Source: an uncultured Granulosicoccaceae bacterium (GTDB lineage: Bacteria; Pseudomonadota; Gammaproteobacteria; Granulosicoccales; Granulosicoccaceae). Taken from it: DNA of 64,000 nt. Position 1 is the stretch's first letter. Every line of letters starts with the position of its first letter. A model generated the notes under the pieces. The model made no database searches. It saw nothing but the letters and a program-made list of their open reading frames with translations, and was not told the DNA's origin. Shown in pieces: positions 8,959-16,638 of the stretch. Made by a program: the position numbers and the translations under genes. The stretch covers positions 31,706 to 95,705 of the forward strand of contig CALLLW010000056.1 of assembly GCA_938007995.1 (NCBI GenBank). Direction: 5' to 3'.

Positions 8959-9297
8959 TCAATCAAGGATGATCATACCTTCAAATATTGACACAAAAGT
9001 TGCGTCATCAGCGGCAACGCGCGATCCCTGAACTGGCAATCCAAAAGGATAATCATAGCGCCGGCGCGTGCTGCCATCGGCCGGATTAATTGACCTGACG
9101 GTAAAGTTACGCACATCATTTATCGCAAGTGTGGAACCCACGACCTGACAGGTGGTTTCATTCTCCCAGCCCCGTCCGTCGCCATCAGGATCAGATTCAT
9201 CAGTAATACACATTTCCATCATCTGTGCAGATGTCGGAGCGATACTGACCAACAACCAACCCAGGAACACAACAACTGCCGCAACTTTACTACTCAT
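8959..9297 (-). CDS. Small secreted protein with one DxDGDGxGWEN motif
   Basis: The 112-residue protein starts with a signal peptide (MSSKVAAVVVFLGWLLVSIAPTSAQ) and then carries CITDESDPDGDGRGWENE followed by a Cys, the same acidic Gly-Trp-Glu-Asn module repeated four times in the esterase at 43761-44984. The Asp-rich DPDGDG segment resembles a calcium-binding loop; GWEN-x3-C resembles the end of small carbohydrate-binding modules. The remaining ~70 residues are unrecognised. The ATG at 9297 has AGGTG eight bases upstream; a GTG six bases earlier is possible. Probably periplasmic or extracellular; role unknown. Confidence 0.7.
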   Translation of the reverse strand: MSSKVAAVVVFLGWLLVSIAPTSAQMMEMCITDESDPDGDGRGWENETTCQVVGSTLAINDVRNFTVRSINPADGSTRRRYDYPFGLPVQGSRVAADDATFVSIFEGMIILD

Positions 9298-9468
9298 GTG
9301 CACTACACCTGATCAAATTCAAGTAAATAAAACAACACCAACTATCAATCCTTTATGGCGCAAGATGTAACCCAACAACATGCGACAATCTCATAGATAC
9401 GATCAAATGTTTTCTTATTATGAGAATCAGATCGTGGTCGAGGGTATGCTGCTTGCGGTGCTCCGGCA

Positions 9469-9855
9469 ATGTCTTCTATCTACGTGCTCTCCAATCCATC
9501 AATGCCGGGTCTGGTAAAGATTGGACTAACCAAACACTCAGCGCCCAAGCGCGCCGGGGAACTATTCACTACCGGCGTACCGGCCCCTTTTGTGGTCGAT
9601 GGCTCATGGCACATACCCGATGCCGCGCTTTCCCGTACTGAAGCCGATATTCATCGTGAGTTAGCTGCCTATCGCTATCGGCACAACAGAGAGTTTTTCT
9701 TACTGGAGTCAGAAGAAGCCACAGAGGCCATTGATCAGTTTGTACGTAAAAATGGCTTAATGAACAAGGATGGTAATCTGACGCAGATTCAGGCGTGGGG
9801 CGTACTGACCGTAGCACTGGGCATAATCGGGCTCGCAGTGTTTATTGCCAGTTAA
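9469..9855 (+). CDS. GIY-YIG superfamily (T5orf172/MUG113-type) protein with C-terminal membrane anchor
   Basis: The 128-residue protein opens with SSIYVLSNPSMPGLVKIGLTK, which matches the beta-hairpin of T5orf172/MUG113 GIY-YIG nucleases (Y-V-L then K-I-G-x-T), followed by helix ALSRTEADIHRELAAYR (Glu/His positions) and REFFLLESEEATEAI. The last ~20 residues (WGVLTVALGIIGLAVFIA) form one hydrophobic helix, giving a tail-anchored arrangement unusual for a nuclease domain. No restriction or phage genes adjoin it. DNA cleavage activity is only inferred from family. Confidence 0.75.
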   Translation: MSSIYVLSNPSMPGLVKIGLTKHSAPKRAGELFTTGVPAPFVVDGSWHIPDAALSRTEADIHRELAAYRYRHNREFFLLESEEATEAIDQFVRKNGLMNKDGNLTQIQAWGVLTVALGIIGLAVFIAS

Positions 9856-9960
9856 GATCTTCGCGCTTTTAATCAACCTTGCTGTACAAAAAAATATGTT
9901 GCGCGAGTTGATGCTACAACCACCGGGCACTTACGTACAGCTTGCCGATATTCGATAGCT

Positions 9961-10710
9961 CTATGCCACCCACTGTGCCAACTCAAGCACCAATACGGTA
10001 GAAGCACCACCAATCAAATAAAGAAGCGGACCGTCCCAGGTATGCGGCGATAGCGCTTCAGCCAGAGTCATTGCAATGGGAATGATCAGTAATCCGATCG
10101 TCATCTGTACTGCCGTTAACTGCTCTGATAACAGCAATATTGCGAGTACGCCACTCAGAAACACACACAAACTTCCTTCAACAGAACGAGTGTACTTCCG
10201 CTCTGTGAACAAGGCACTCACGGTGTACTTACGCTTGCCGAACCGAACACCAATCGGCTCTGCCAGTCCGTCTCCGATACCTGCAACCAACACTGTGATA
10301 TATATCAATACCACCTTTTCATAACTCGATAGCCAGGCAACCATTGCTATCAGCACCAGATAGGTGACAACTATCTGTGTGGTGATCCAGATTAGCGTAA
10401 ACGGCCTATCTTCCGGTCGATCAATAGCTGAATAGGCCGTCGCTAAAAAGCCGGACTTACTTCTAAACGGTTCAGATAAAACACCCAGGCATATCAACAC
10501 AACGGCACCGCTGATTAATGTTGTGTGTGCGGATGATTCAAATGGAAGGCGCTCAGCCAGATAAACTGGCAGGAAAAAGAAAACAAAGTGAAATATCTTG
10601 CGCGTATAGTTAACTTTGACGCCCTTTTGCACCAGCCACTTACCCAGAGCAAAAGCGGCTAGAAAAAACACGACAACCTTGAGTATCTCTCCAATCCAGA
10701 AGTTGCTCAT
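9961..10710 (-). CDS. Polytopic membrane protein of the phytol/dolichol kinase-CdsA superfamily
   Basis: The 249-residue protein has about seven hydrophobic helices. Family-like motifs are NYTRKIFHFVFFFLP near residue 35, VAGIGDGLAEPIGVRFGKRKYT (residues ~143-164) and RKYTRSVEGSLCVFLSG, which resemble the nucleotide/lipid-binding elements of CTP-dependent phytol and dolichol kinases and phosphatidate cytidylyltransferases. The likely reaction is phosphorylation of a lipid alcohol with CTP at the inner membrane, but substrate cannot be assigned. Monocistronic; it faces the GIY-YIG gene convergently. Confidence 0.75.
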   Translation of the reverse strand: MSNFWIGEILKVVVFFLAAFALGKWLVQKGVKVNYTRKIFHFVFFFLPVYLAERLPFESSAHTTLISGAVVLICLGVLSEPFRSKSGFLATAYSAIDRPEDRPFTLIWITTQIVVTYLVLIAMVAWLSSYEKVVLIYITVLVAGIGDGLAEPIGVRFGKRKYTVSALFTERKYTRSVEGSLCVFLSGVLAILLLSEQLTAVQMTIGLLIIPIAMTLAEALSPHTWDGPLLYLIGGASTVLVLELAQWVA

Positions 10711-11132
10711 TACAAATCACCCTGTGGGTATCGGTAGTTACCGTCATTCATGTAGGTCACAGATTTCGCTTCGCTATCGATTGTTGTTCAAATTCATAAT
10801 TTTAAAACAATAGATTTGCTGTCACATTCGTCGCGATCACACTGCAAAATCTGATTAGGATTGAGATCAATAGTAGCAATTCAGACAACTTGAAGACTGA
10901 GCTTGAGTGCAGCTGAATCCCATGGTATCCAGACAACGTGGACGCACCACTCTGGTACGCCTGCGGCCGTCCGGAGGCCAGATATTGTTATAAAACCCTG
11001 GAATCAGTATGTGAGCCGAGTTTATGCCAGAAAATGCTGGACGAGCAGGCGCCAAAGTGGCGCAATCGTTAACAACGTAAGATTTGATAGCAGATAGAAT
11101 ACAGAAACCCTGCGCCACTGCCCGGAACAACT
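10711..11132. other. Intergenic stretch with no recognisable gene
   Basis: These 422 bases between the kinase-like gene and apaG contain no convincing coding frame on either strand and no RNA gene that I recognise. The right end marks the point where the conserved rsmA-apaG order resumes, so it may include the accessory-block boundary; no direct repeats or integrase remains were seen. Confidence 0.5.
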
Positions 11133-11546
11133 GTGACTGACGATACCAAGCCATTAGCACCTGCTGCAGATACCTTCGCAAGTACAATTAAAGTCGATGT
11201 GGCGACCCGATACCTCGAAAGCGACTCAGACCCCGCAGAAGACAAATTTGTCTTTGCCTATACTATCACCATCACTAACCGTGGTGATGTTGCAGCCAAG
11301 CTACTGACACGACACTGGATCATTACCCACGGCAACGGCAAGACACAGGAAGTCAAAGGCGAAGGCGTGGTTGGTGAGCAGCCGCTGATCAAACCGGGTC
11401 AAGGCTATCAGTACACCAGCGGCACGATACTCGAAACCCCGGTCGGCACCATGGGTGGTAGTTATCAGATGATTGATGAAACCGGACAGCAGTTTGATGC
11501 AACCATACCGGACTTTGTTTTGTCTGGCCCGCATACGCTGCACTAA
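11133..11546 (+). CDS. apaG: ApaG protein
   Basis: ApaG is a small single-domain beta-sandwich protein, commonly co-encoded with RsmA and ApaH, and linked to magnesium/cobalt phenotypes in enterics. The 137-residue protein shows the family core: FVFAYTITITNRGDVAAKLLTRHWIITHGNGK, VKGEGVVGEQPLIKPGQGYQYTSG and the final MIDETGQQFDATIPDF. It appears to start at GTG 11133 with only a weak upstream signal; the first ~15 residues are poorly conserved, so a different start is possible. apaH follows after 38 nt. Confidence 0.93.
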   Translation: MTDDTKPLAPAADTFASTIKVDVATRYLESDSDPAEDKFVFAYTITITNRGDVAAKLLTRHWIITHGNGKTQEVKGEGVVGEQPLIKPGQGYQYTSGTILETPVGTMGGSYQMIDETGQQFDATIPDFVLSGPHTLH

Positions 11547-11584
11547 AGAACAGTTACTGCACTCCTTCAGGGCAGATCACAGTT

Positions 11585-12388
11585 TTGGCCACTTATGTTA
11601 TCGGCGATGTTCACGGCAATCATGACCCTTTGTGTCGACTGCTTGAGAAGATAAAATTTGATCAATGCAATGATCGCCTGCTGTTTGTTGGAGACCTGGT
11701 CAATCGTGGGCCAAAGTCACTTGAGACGCTTAGATTTATAATCAGCCTTGGCGACAGCGCCGTTTCTGTACTTGGTAATCACGATTTTCACCTGCTAGCT
11801 TTGCACTACGGAGTGCGTAAACGCAAGGCGAAAGACAATTCACTCTCGCAAATCCTCGATGCCAACGACGTAAACGAACTGATCAACGGGCTTCAGTCAC
11901 AACCGCTGATTCATATTGAAGAGAAAACTATTCTGGTACACGCTGGTATTCATCCAGCATGGAATATCGATACACTCCTTTCACTCAAAAATGAACTTGA
12001 ATCATCAGTCGCAGCAATCAGTGAAAAAGCGGCATTACTATCATTATATGGCGACACCAGTGGCAACTGGACGAATGCAGAAAATTCACCGGATCGATTG
12101 AAGTATGCGCTGAATGTATTAACTCGAATGCGGTACTGCGAAGCCGATGCGTCACCCGAATACCTGTGCAGCGATTCACCCGGCAATCAACCGGAACACC
12201 TGACCCCGTGGTTTGAAATACACAACCCACACCTGACTGACTATACAATTTTTTTCGGACACTGGGCCGCTCTCGGTTATCACCAACACAAGAACATCTA
12301 CGCTCTCGACAGCGGGTGTGTCTGGGGCAATGCACTCAGCGCCCTAAGACTAAAAGACAAAAAATTGTTTCAGGTAAGCTGCAAGTAA
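11585..12388 (+). CDS. apaH: Bis(5'-nucleosyl)-tetraphosphatase ApaH
   Basis: ApaH symmetrically hydrolyses Ap4A to two ADP; in E. coli it has also been shown to remove Np4-type RNA caps. The protein begins ATYVIGDVHGNHDPLCRLL, where the D-x-H of the metallophosphoesterase fold is in GDVHG, followed by FVGDLVNRGPKSLETLRF (GDxVxRG) and VLGNHDFHLLAL (GNHD). Later parts LVHAGIHPAW and FFGHWAALGY supply the remaining metal ligands. The start is TTG at 11585, since the family N-terminus matches from there. It forms a pair with apaG. Confidence 0.96.
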   Translation: MATYVIGDVHGNHDPLCRLLEKIKFDQCNDRLLFVGDLVNRGPKSLETLRFIISLGDSAVSVLGNHDFHLLALHYGVRKRKAKDNSLSQILDANDVNELINGLQSQPLIHIEEKTILVHAGIHPAWNIDTLLSLKNELESSVAAISEKAALLSLYGDTSGNWTNAENSPDRLKYALNVLTRMRYCEADASPEYLCSDSPGNQPEHLTPWFEIHNPHLTDYTIFFGHWAALGYHQHKNIYALDSGCVWGNALSALRLKDKKLFQVSCK

Positions 12389-12398
12389 AGTCAGACAA

Positions 12399-12440
12399 CC
12401 TGATAAAGTGAGCCAGATAAAGTGAACTTGAGTAAGCACG
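12399..12440. repeat. 14-nt imperfect tandem repeat after apaH
   Basis: Two close copies (12399-12412 and 12413-12426, core GATAAAGTGA) and a weaker third (12427-12440) lie between the convergent apaH and methyltransferase genes. There is no terminator-like hairpin. Confidence 0.55.
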
Positions 12441-12471
12441 CCTACCCTAACACCAGGCACGTTTCAGTTTC

Positions 12472-13233
12472 TCAGCTCGATAAATACAGAATAGATTGAT
12501 AGGCAAATTCAATCTCCCCACCGCACTCATATTGTGAAAACAATTTCTCAGCCTCTGCCACTAAATCAATCAGCTCTTTTGTACCCTCTTCAGGCGTGTA
12601 TGAAGATGACTTCATTCGACCAATAAAAGACGCAAGATCAAAGCACTGGACATAATCAAAACAGAACTTTTGCATTTGCCGCTGTCGCATGAATGACTTT
12701 ATATCGGCATCACAGATACTACGGTGATTGACCTCTGCATACTCAGCCAGATTAGAAGTTAACATGGCATCGTAATCACGCTGAAACCCCGAACATGTTT
12801 CTCTTTGATTCCAGATAAGCGCTATCCGGCCATCAGGCTTCAATATGCGGTTGAATTCTTCCTTTGCACTTTCACTGTCAAACCAGTGAAAAGCCTGTGC
12901 CGCCGTGACTAAGTCGATTGAACCATCGGCAAGCCCGGTAGATGCCGATTCACCATCAACACTGATGAATTTCTTGTATTGACCCAGCAGCTCTTCAGCC
13001 GCCTGGCGCATTTCTCTATTCGGTTCAACACCAGCCACCTGTAGATCTTTCGCCAGCAGCAGTTCAGTGAGTTTTCCAGTGCCTGATCCCACATCTGCAA
13101 TCACAGAGCCTGCATTAAGCTGGCACTCAAGAACAATTTTCTCAACCAACCCGGCCGGATAAGATGGCCGATACCTCACATAGTTGTAAACCCTGTCAGA
13201 AAACCTTTCTGTTGAGCTGACATTACTATGCAT
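12472..13233 (-). CDS. Class I SAM-dependent methyltransferase
   Basis: The 253-residue protein starts RFSDRVYNYVRYRPSYPAGL, a common opening of UbiE/type-11-like methyltransferases, then has motif I VIADVGSGTGKLTELL (residues ~42-57), the acidic end of strand beta2 VEPNREM, motif DLVTAAQAFHWFD and post-motif region FNRILKPDGRIALIWNQ. These define a SAM-binding Rossmann fold; the acceptor substrate is unknown. It sits between apaH (convergent) and folA (same strand, 41 nt upstream) and could be co-transcribed with folA. Confidence 0.85.
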   Translation of the reverse strand: MHSNVSSTERFSDRVYNYVRYRPSYPAGLVEKIVLECQLNAGSVIADVGSGTGKLTELLLAKDLQVAGVEPNREMRQAAEELLGQYKKFISVDGESASTGLADGSIDLVTAAQAFHWFDSESAKEEFNRILKPDGRIALIWNQRETCSGFQRDYDAMLTSNLAEYAEVNHRSICDADIKSFMRQRQMQKFCFDYVQCFDLASFIGRMKSSSYTPEEGTKELIDLVAEAEKLFSQYECGGEIEFAYQSILYLSS

Positions 13234-13274
13234 ATCAGACCCCCGGGCAATTCAACCGTTGTGTTGTTTTGCGA

Positions 13275-13775
13275 TCATGAGGCTTTGCGTTCCAGCACTT
13301 TATATACGTACTGCAAACCGCCATCCGGTGTTTCATCATGACTTTCACTGGAAACCTCATACCATTCATCCGGCTGGTAACTGTTCAACCAGGTATCCCC
13401 ATCTTGAAACTCATGATCAATAACAGTCAGATAGAGTCGGTCTGTCAACGGCATAGCGGCCTCACAGACAGATGCACCACCGACCACCATCACTTCCTCA
13501 GTGCTGTGGGAGGCGGCTAAATCAAGTGCGTGTTGTAGCGACTCTGCAACTTGTACCCCGCTGACAGACCAGTCTTTATTACGAGTAATGACTATATTCT
13601 GCCTGCCAGGCAATGGCTTACCGATGGAGTCAAAGGTCTTGCGCCCCATGATCACCGGCTTACCCATGGTTATTCGCTTGAAGTATTGCAAGTCAGCAGA
13701 AATGTGCCACGGCATACCTCCGTCTTTACCAATAAGACGGTTGTTATCCATTGCCATAACCATTGATATTTGCAT
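13275..13775 (-). CDS. folA: Dihydrofolate reductase
   Basis: FolA reduces dihydrofolate to tetrahydrofolate with NADPH, regenerating the cofactor consumed by thymidylate synthase (encoded nearby at 14808-15707). The 166-residue protein has the full chromosomal-type pattern: SMVMAMDNNRLIGKDGGMPWHISADLQYFKR (active-site Asp in ADL), MGRKTFDSIGKPLPGRQNIVITR and VMVVGGASVCEAAMP for NADPH binding. folA next to the apaGH block is the usual gammaproteobacterial arrangement, although one methyltransferase gene has slipped between. Confidence 0.96.
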   Translation of the reverse strand: MQISMVMAMDNNRLIGKDGGMPWHISADLQYFKRITMGKPVIMGRKTFDSIGKPLPGRQNIVITRNKDWSVSGVQVAESLQHALDLAASHSTEEVMVVGGASVCEAAMPLTDRLYLTVIDHEFQDGDTWLNSYQPDEWYEVSSESHDETPDGGLQYVYKVLERKAS

Positions 13776-13816
13776 GAGCGTTTAGAGTTATCCCGTGTTT
13801 TTATAGGAAAATGAAA

Positions 13817-14674
13817 CTACTTGTCTGCTACCTGACGCAACTCGGCTAAACGTTCTTTCAGATAGCTACCTGCTGTATGCCGTTGCGACAACACGACTTC
13901 AGGTCGTGGATGCAGAAAAAGCGGAATCGACACTCTCGACCTGTTATGAGCCACCCCTTCCGGATTAACAACGCGATGCGTGGTAGAAGGAAAATAACCG
14001 CCTGATGCCTCCTGCAACATATCGCCGATATTAACAACCAGATTGCCGAAATCACAAGGCACTTCCAGCCAGCTTCCATCACGTGCCTTCACCTGCAGGC
14101 CCGGCTCATTGGCGGCGGGTAATATGGTGATCAGATTGATGTCTTCGTGCGCACTGGCACGAATAGCGTCGGGTGTTTCGTCACCACTTAACGGTGGATA
14201 GTGCAGCACCCGCAACAGTGACTGCTCACTACCATGCATCATCTGCGGCAGTGGCTCACTGTAGCCGGTTTTGATTTTCTCGGGACTGTGCTCTTCTATC
14301 CAGGAGAGCAACGTAGAACCAAACTCGCCTGCCAGTTGATAGTATTCTGCTATTTCAGCTTTCAGCGGATCAGGGCAGCGACCCCACGGATAGTAGTGAT
14401 AATACTCTTTGATATCCCTGACCAGCCGACCTTTGGCTGCTTCCGCTTCCTGCGCCGGGAAGAAACCATCAAACTTCTGCGGATCAAATTTGTAATTAAG
14501 CTTGTCTTCACCGGCAAAAAAGCTCAGCCAGTTTTTATAGATTGAATCTACCGCTGGTTGTGGAATCGGGTGATTACACAAGACGCCAAAGCCGGTATCC
14601 CGCAGAGATTCCACAAAACGTACCGGAGCGTCTGAATCAGTAAAATCAACAGTTTCCAATCTTTGAGCGGACAT
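13817..14674 (-). CDS. 2-oxoglutarate/Fe(II)-dependent oxygenase, isopenicillin N synthase-like
   Basis: The 285-residue protein follows the IPNS-like layout. The N-terminal DIOX_N part has the typical GFGVLCNHPIP segment (residues ~31-41). The catalytic double-stranded beta-helix shows SAHEDINLITIL (His-x-Asp), VVNIGDMLQEASGGYFPSTTHRVVNP (distal His) and SRVSIPLFLHP (Arg-x-Ser for 2-oxoglutarate). All metal and co-substrate residues are present, so an active oxygenase is expected; the substrate is unknown. It lies downstream of thyA on the same strand after a 133-nt gap containing a 13-nt duplication. Confidence 0.88.
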   Translation of the reverse strand: MSAQRLETVDFTDSDAPVRFVESLRDTGFGVLCNHPIPQPAVDSIYKNWLSFFAGEDKLNYKFDPQKFDGFFPAQEAEAAKGRLVRDIKEYYHYYPWGRCPDPLKAEIAEYYQLAGEFGSTLLSWIEEHSPEKIKTGYSEPLPQMMHGSEQSLLRVLHYPPLSGDETPDAIRASAHEDINLITILPAANEPGLQVKARDGSWLEVPCDFGNLVVNIGDMLQEASGGYFPSTTHRVVNPEGVAHNRSRVSIPLFLHPRPEVVLSQRHTAGSYLKERLAELRQVADK

Positions 14675-14764
14675 TACTCAGGACTCATGTTTAACCTTCG
14701 TCAGGTTACCACAGCTGTACATTTGGTTGGTATTGTTGATCAGCAACAACCATGCTGTACAAGC

Positions 14765-14790
14765 AGACCTTGCGGGCAGACTTTGCGGGC
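14765..14790. repeat. 13-nt tandem duplication between thyA and the oxygenase gene
   Basis: AGACCTTGCGGGC (14765-14777) is followed directly by AGACTTTGCGGGC (14778-14790), one mismatch. It is a small intergenic duplication of the type seen elsewhere in the window. Confidence 0.6.
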
Positions 14791-14807
14791 AGCACATGTG
14801 CGTGAAA

Positions 14808-15707
14808 CTACACTGCGACTGACGCTGCAATTGCACCATGTGACTGATAACCCGGCAGGTCAAGGTGCTCAATTCGATAATCAAATAACGATGTTATTGC
14901 ATCATCGATTTCAAGCGTTGCGAATGGCAGCGGCTCACGCTGCAGTTGCTCTTTCGCCTGCTCAATGTGATTTAAATACAGATGCACATCCATACCAAAC
15001 CAGACTATTTCTCCAGGTGCATAACCACACTGGCGCGCAAGTAAATGTGTTACCAGAGCGAGGTTGGCGATATTCCACGCCAGACCAAGAAAAGCATCGG
15101 CACTGCGTTGCACCATCGCACCACTCAATGTGTTTTTATTCTGGTTAACGTAAAACTGATAGTGCTTATGACACGGCGGTAAAGCCATGTTATCGAGCTC
15201 GGCAACATTCCAGCCATCCCAGATGATTCTGCGTGATGTCGGGTTATCTTTCAGATCGTCGATCACCTGCTGAACCTGGTCTATCTCTGTACCGTCTGCA
15301 GCTTTCCAGCGACGCCACTGAGCCCCGTAAACCGGCCCCAGATCACCCCACTTTGCAGCAAACGCATCGTCAGCGAGTATCTTCGCTTCAAAGTCTGCTT
15401 GCGAGATATCCGTACCACTTTCATTGCGGTACTTTTTCAATGGCCAGTCTGTCCAGATCCCTACATTCTGTTGTAGCAACTCGCGAATATTGTCGCCACC
15501 ACTGAGCATCCACAACATTTCCTTGAACGCAGTTTTCCAATAAACCTGTTTGGTGGTAAACACCGGAAAGCCTTCGGCAAGATCAAATCGCATTTGATGA
15601 CCAAACACTGCACGCGTACCGACACCGGTACGATCTATACGTTGATCACCTTTATCAATCAGCAGCTGCAGCAGCTGTAAATACTGATGTTCCGGATGTT
15701 GACTCAT
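14808..15707 (-). CDS. thyA: Thymidylate synthase ThyA
   Basis: ThyA methylates dUMP to dTMP using 5,10-methylene-tetrahydrofolate. Signs are RIDRTGVGTRAVFGHQMRFDL at the N-terminus, the paired arginines TSRRII, the catalytic Cys in MALPPCHKHYQFYV, QRSADAFLGLAWNIANLAL and the C-terminal DLPGY...AASVAV. At 299 aa it is ~35 residues longer than E. coli ThyA, mostly from an insert around residues 75-130 (KKYRNESGTDISQADFEAK), as in the longer bacterial forms. It starts 6 nt after the lgt stop, the conserved lgt-thyA pair. Confidence 0.96.
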   Translation of the reverse strand: MSQHPEHQYLQLLQLLIDKGDQRIDRTGVGTRAVFGHQMRFDLAEGFPVFTTKQVYWKTAFKEMLWMLSGGDNIRELLQQNVGIWTDWPLKKYRNESGTDISQADFEAKILADDAFAAKWGDLGPVYGAQWRRWKAADGTEIDQVQQVIDDLKDNPTSRRIIWDGWNVAELDNMALPPCHKHYQFYVNQNKNTLSGAMVQRSADAFLGLAWNIANLALVTHLLARQCGYAPGEIVWFGMDVHLYLNHIEQAKEQLQREPLPFATLEIDDAITSLFDYRIEHLDLPGYQSHGAIAASVAV

Positions 15708-15708
15708 T

Positions 15709-15740
15709 TAGGTTCAGTTGTTGGTAGATTCAGTTGTTGG
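15709..15740. repeat. 16-nt tandem duplication at the lgt-thyA junction
   Basis: TAGGTTCAGTTGTTGG (15709-15724) and TAGATTCAGTTGTTGG (15725-15740) differ at one base. The duplication encodes the last residues of Lgt (minus strand) and reaches the lgt-thyA spacer, so it lengthens the Lgt tail by a few residues. Confidence 0.65.
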
Positions 15741-16517
15741 CGGGTACTCAGCACGCTTGTTGCCGTACCAGATAAGAAATACACCAATCAAAATCATTGG
15801 TACGGAGAGCATTTGCCCTCTTGTCATCCAGTCAAAAGCGACAAAACCTATGTGACTGTCCGGCTGTCGGAAAAACTCCACAAAGAAACGCTGGCTGCCG
15901 TATACCAGAGCAAACACACCAGACACAGTCATGATGGGTCGCGCTTTACGTGCAAATATCCAGACAATCAAAAACAGCAGTACACCCTCAAGGAAAAACT
16001 GATAGAGCTGCGACGCGTGTCGTGGCTCGGCCCCCGCATGCGGAAACACCATACCCCATGGTACATCCGTGGTGCGTCCGTAAAGTTCGCCATTGATGAA
16101 ATTACCCATGCGTCCCGCACCGAGACCTATCGCCACCACCGGCGCTACAAGATCCGCTACATCAAAGTATTTACGATGCCGGCGCCACGCAAACACCCAG
16201 ATGGCAACGATGACGCCGATAAAACCACCGTGGAATGACATGCCACCAACCAGTAACAATTTCGGGTTTTGCAAAAACGCTTCGAAGTTGTAGAAAAATA
16301 TACTGCCCAGGCGACCACCGACAATCACACCTATGGCACAGTAAAACACCAGATCAGCCAGGTCATCTTTGCTGTACGCCAGGTTGCGGCGCTTGATATG
16401 GTACTTGGCAAGAAACCACGCCGCAGCAAAACCGATCAGATACATGATGCCGTACCAGTGAATCGCGATAGGACCCAGTGATATGGCGACCGGATTGATG
16501 TCAGGGTATTGGAGCAT
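15714..16517 (-). CDS. lgt: Prolipoprotein diacylglyceryl transferase Lgt
   Basis: Lgt transfers diacylglycerol from phosphatidylglycerol to the lipobox Cys of prolipoproteins at the inner membrane. The protein has about seven membrane helices and the family signature GRMGNFINGELYGRTTDVPWGMVFP, together with HWYGIMYLIGFAAAW and SFHGGFIGV, which carry catalytic residues. The ATG at 16517 is preferred to the TTG two codons upstream. The hydrophilic tail (KRAEYPPTTESTNN) ends in the 16-nt repeat. thyA begins 6 nt later in the same transcript. Confidence 0.96.
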   Translation of the reverse strand: MLQYPDINPVAISLGPIAIHWYGIMYLIGFAAAWFLAKYHIKRRNLAYSKDDLADLVFYCAIGVIVGGRLGSIFFYNFEAFLQNPKLLLVGGMSFHGGFIGVIVAIWVFAWRRHRKYFDVADLVAPVVAIGLGAGRMGNFINGELYGRTTDVPWGMVFPHAGAEPRHASQLYQFFLEGVLLFLIVWIFARKARPIMTVSGVFALVYGSQRFFVEFFRQPDSHIGFVAFDWMTRGQMLSVPMILIGVFLIWYGNKRAEYPPTTESTNN

Positions 16518-16638
16518 CAGCAATCTCTGTTATACGAATAGGATGGTGGTTCGGACAAAGCGCACCAAGCCGGGTTCCGGAAGTATATCGGCTCAACAGC
16601 CTGAAAGGGAGCCGCCGAGCCTGACAAACCTAACAGGA

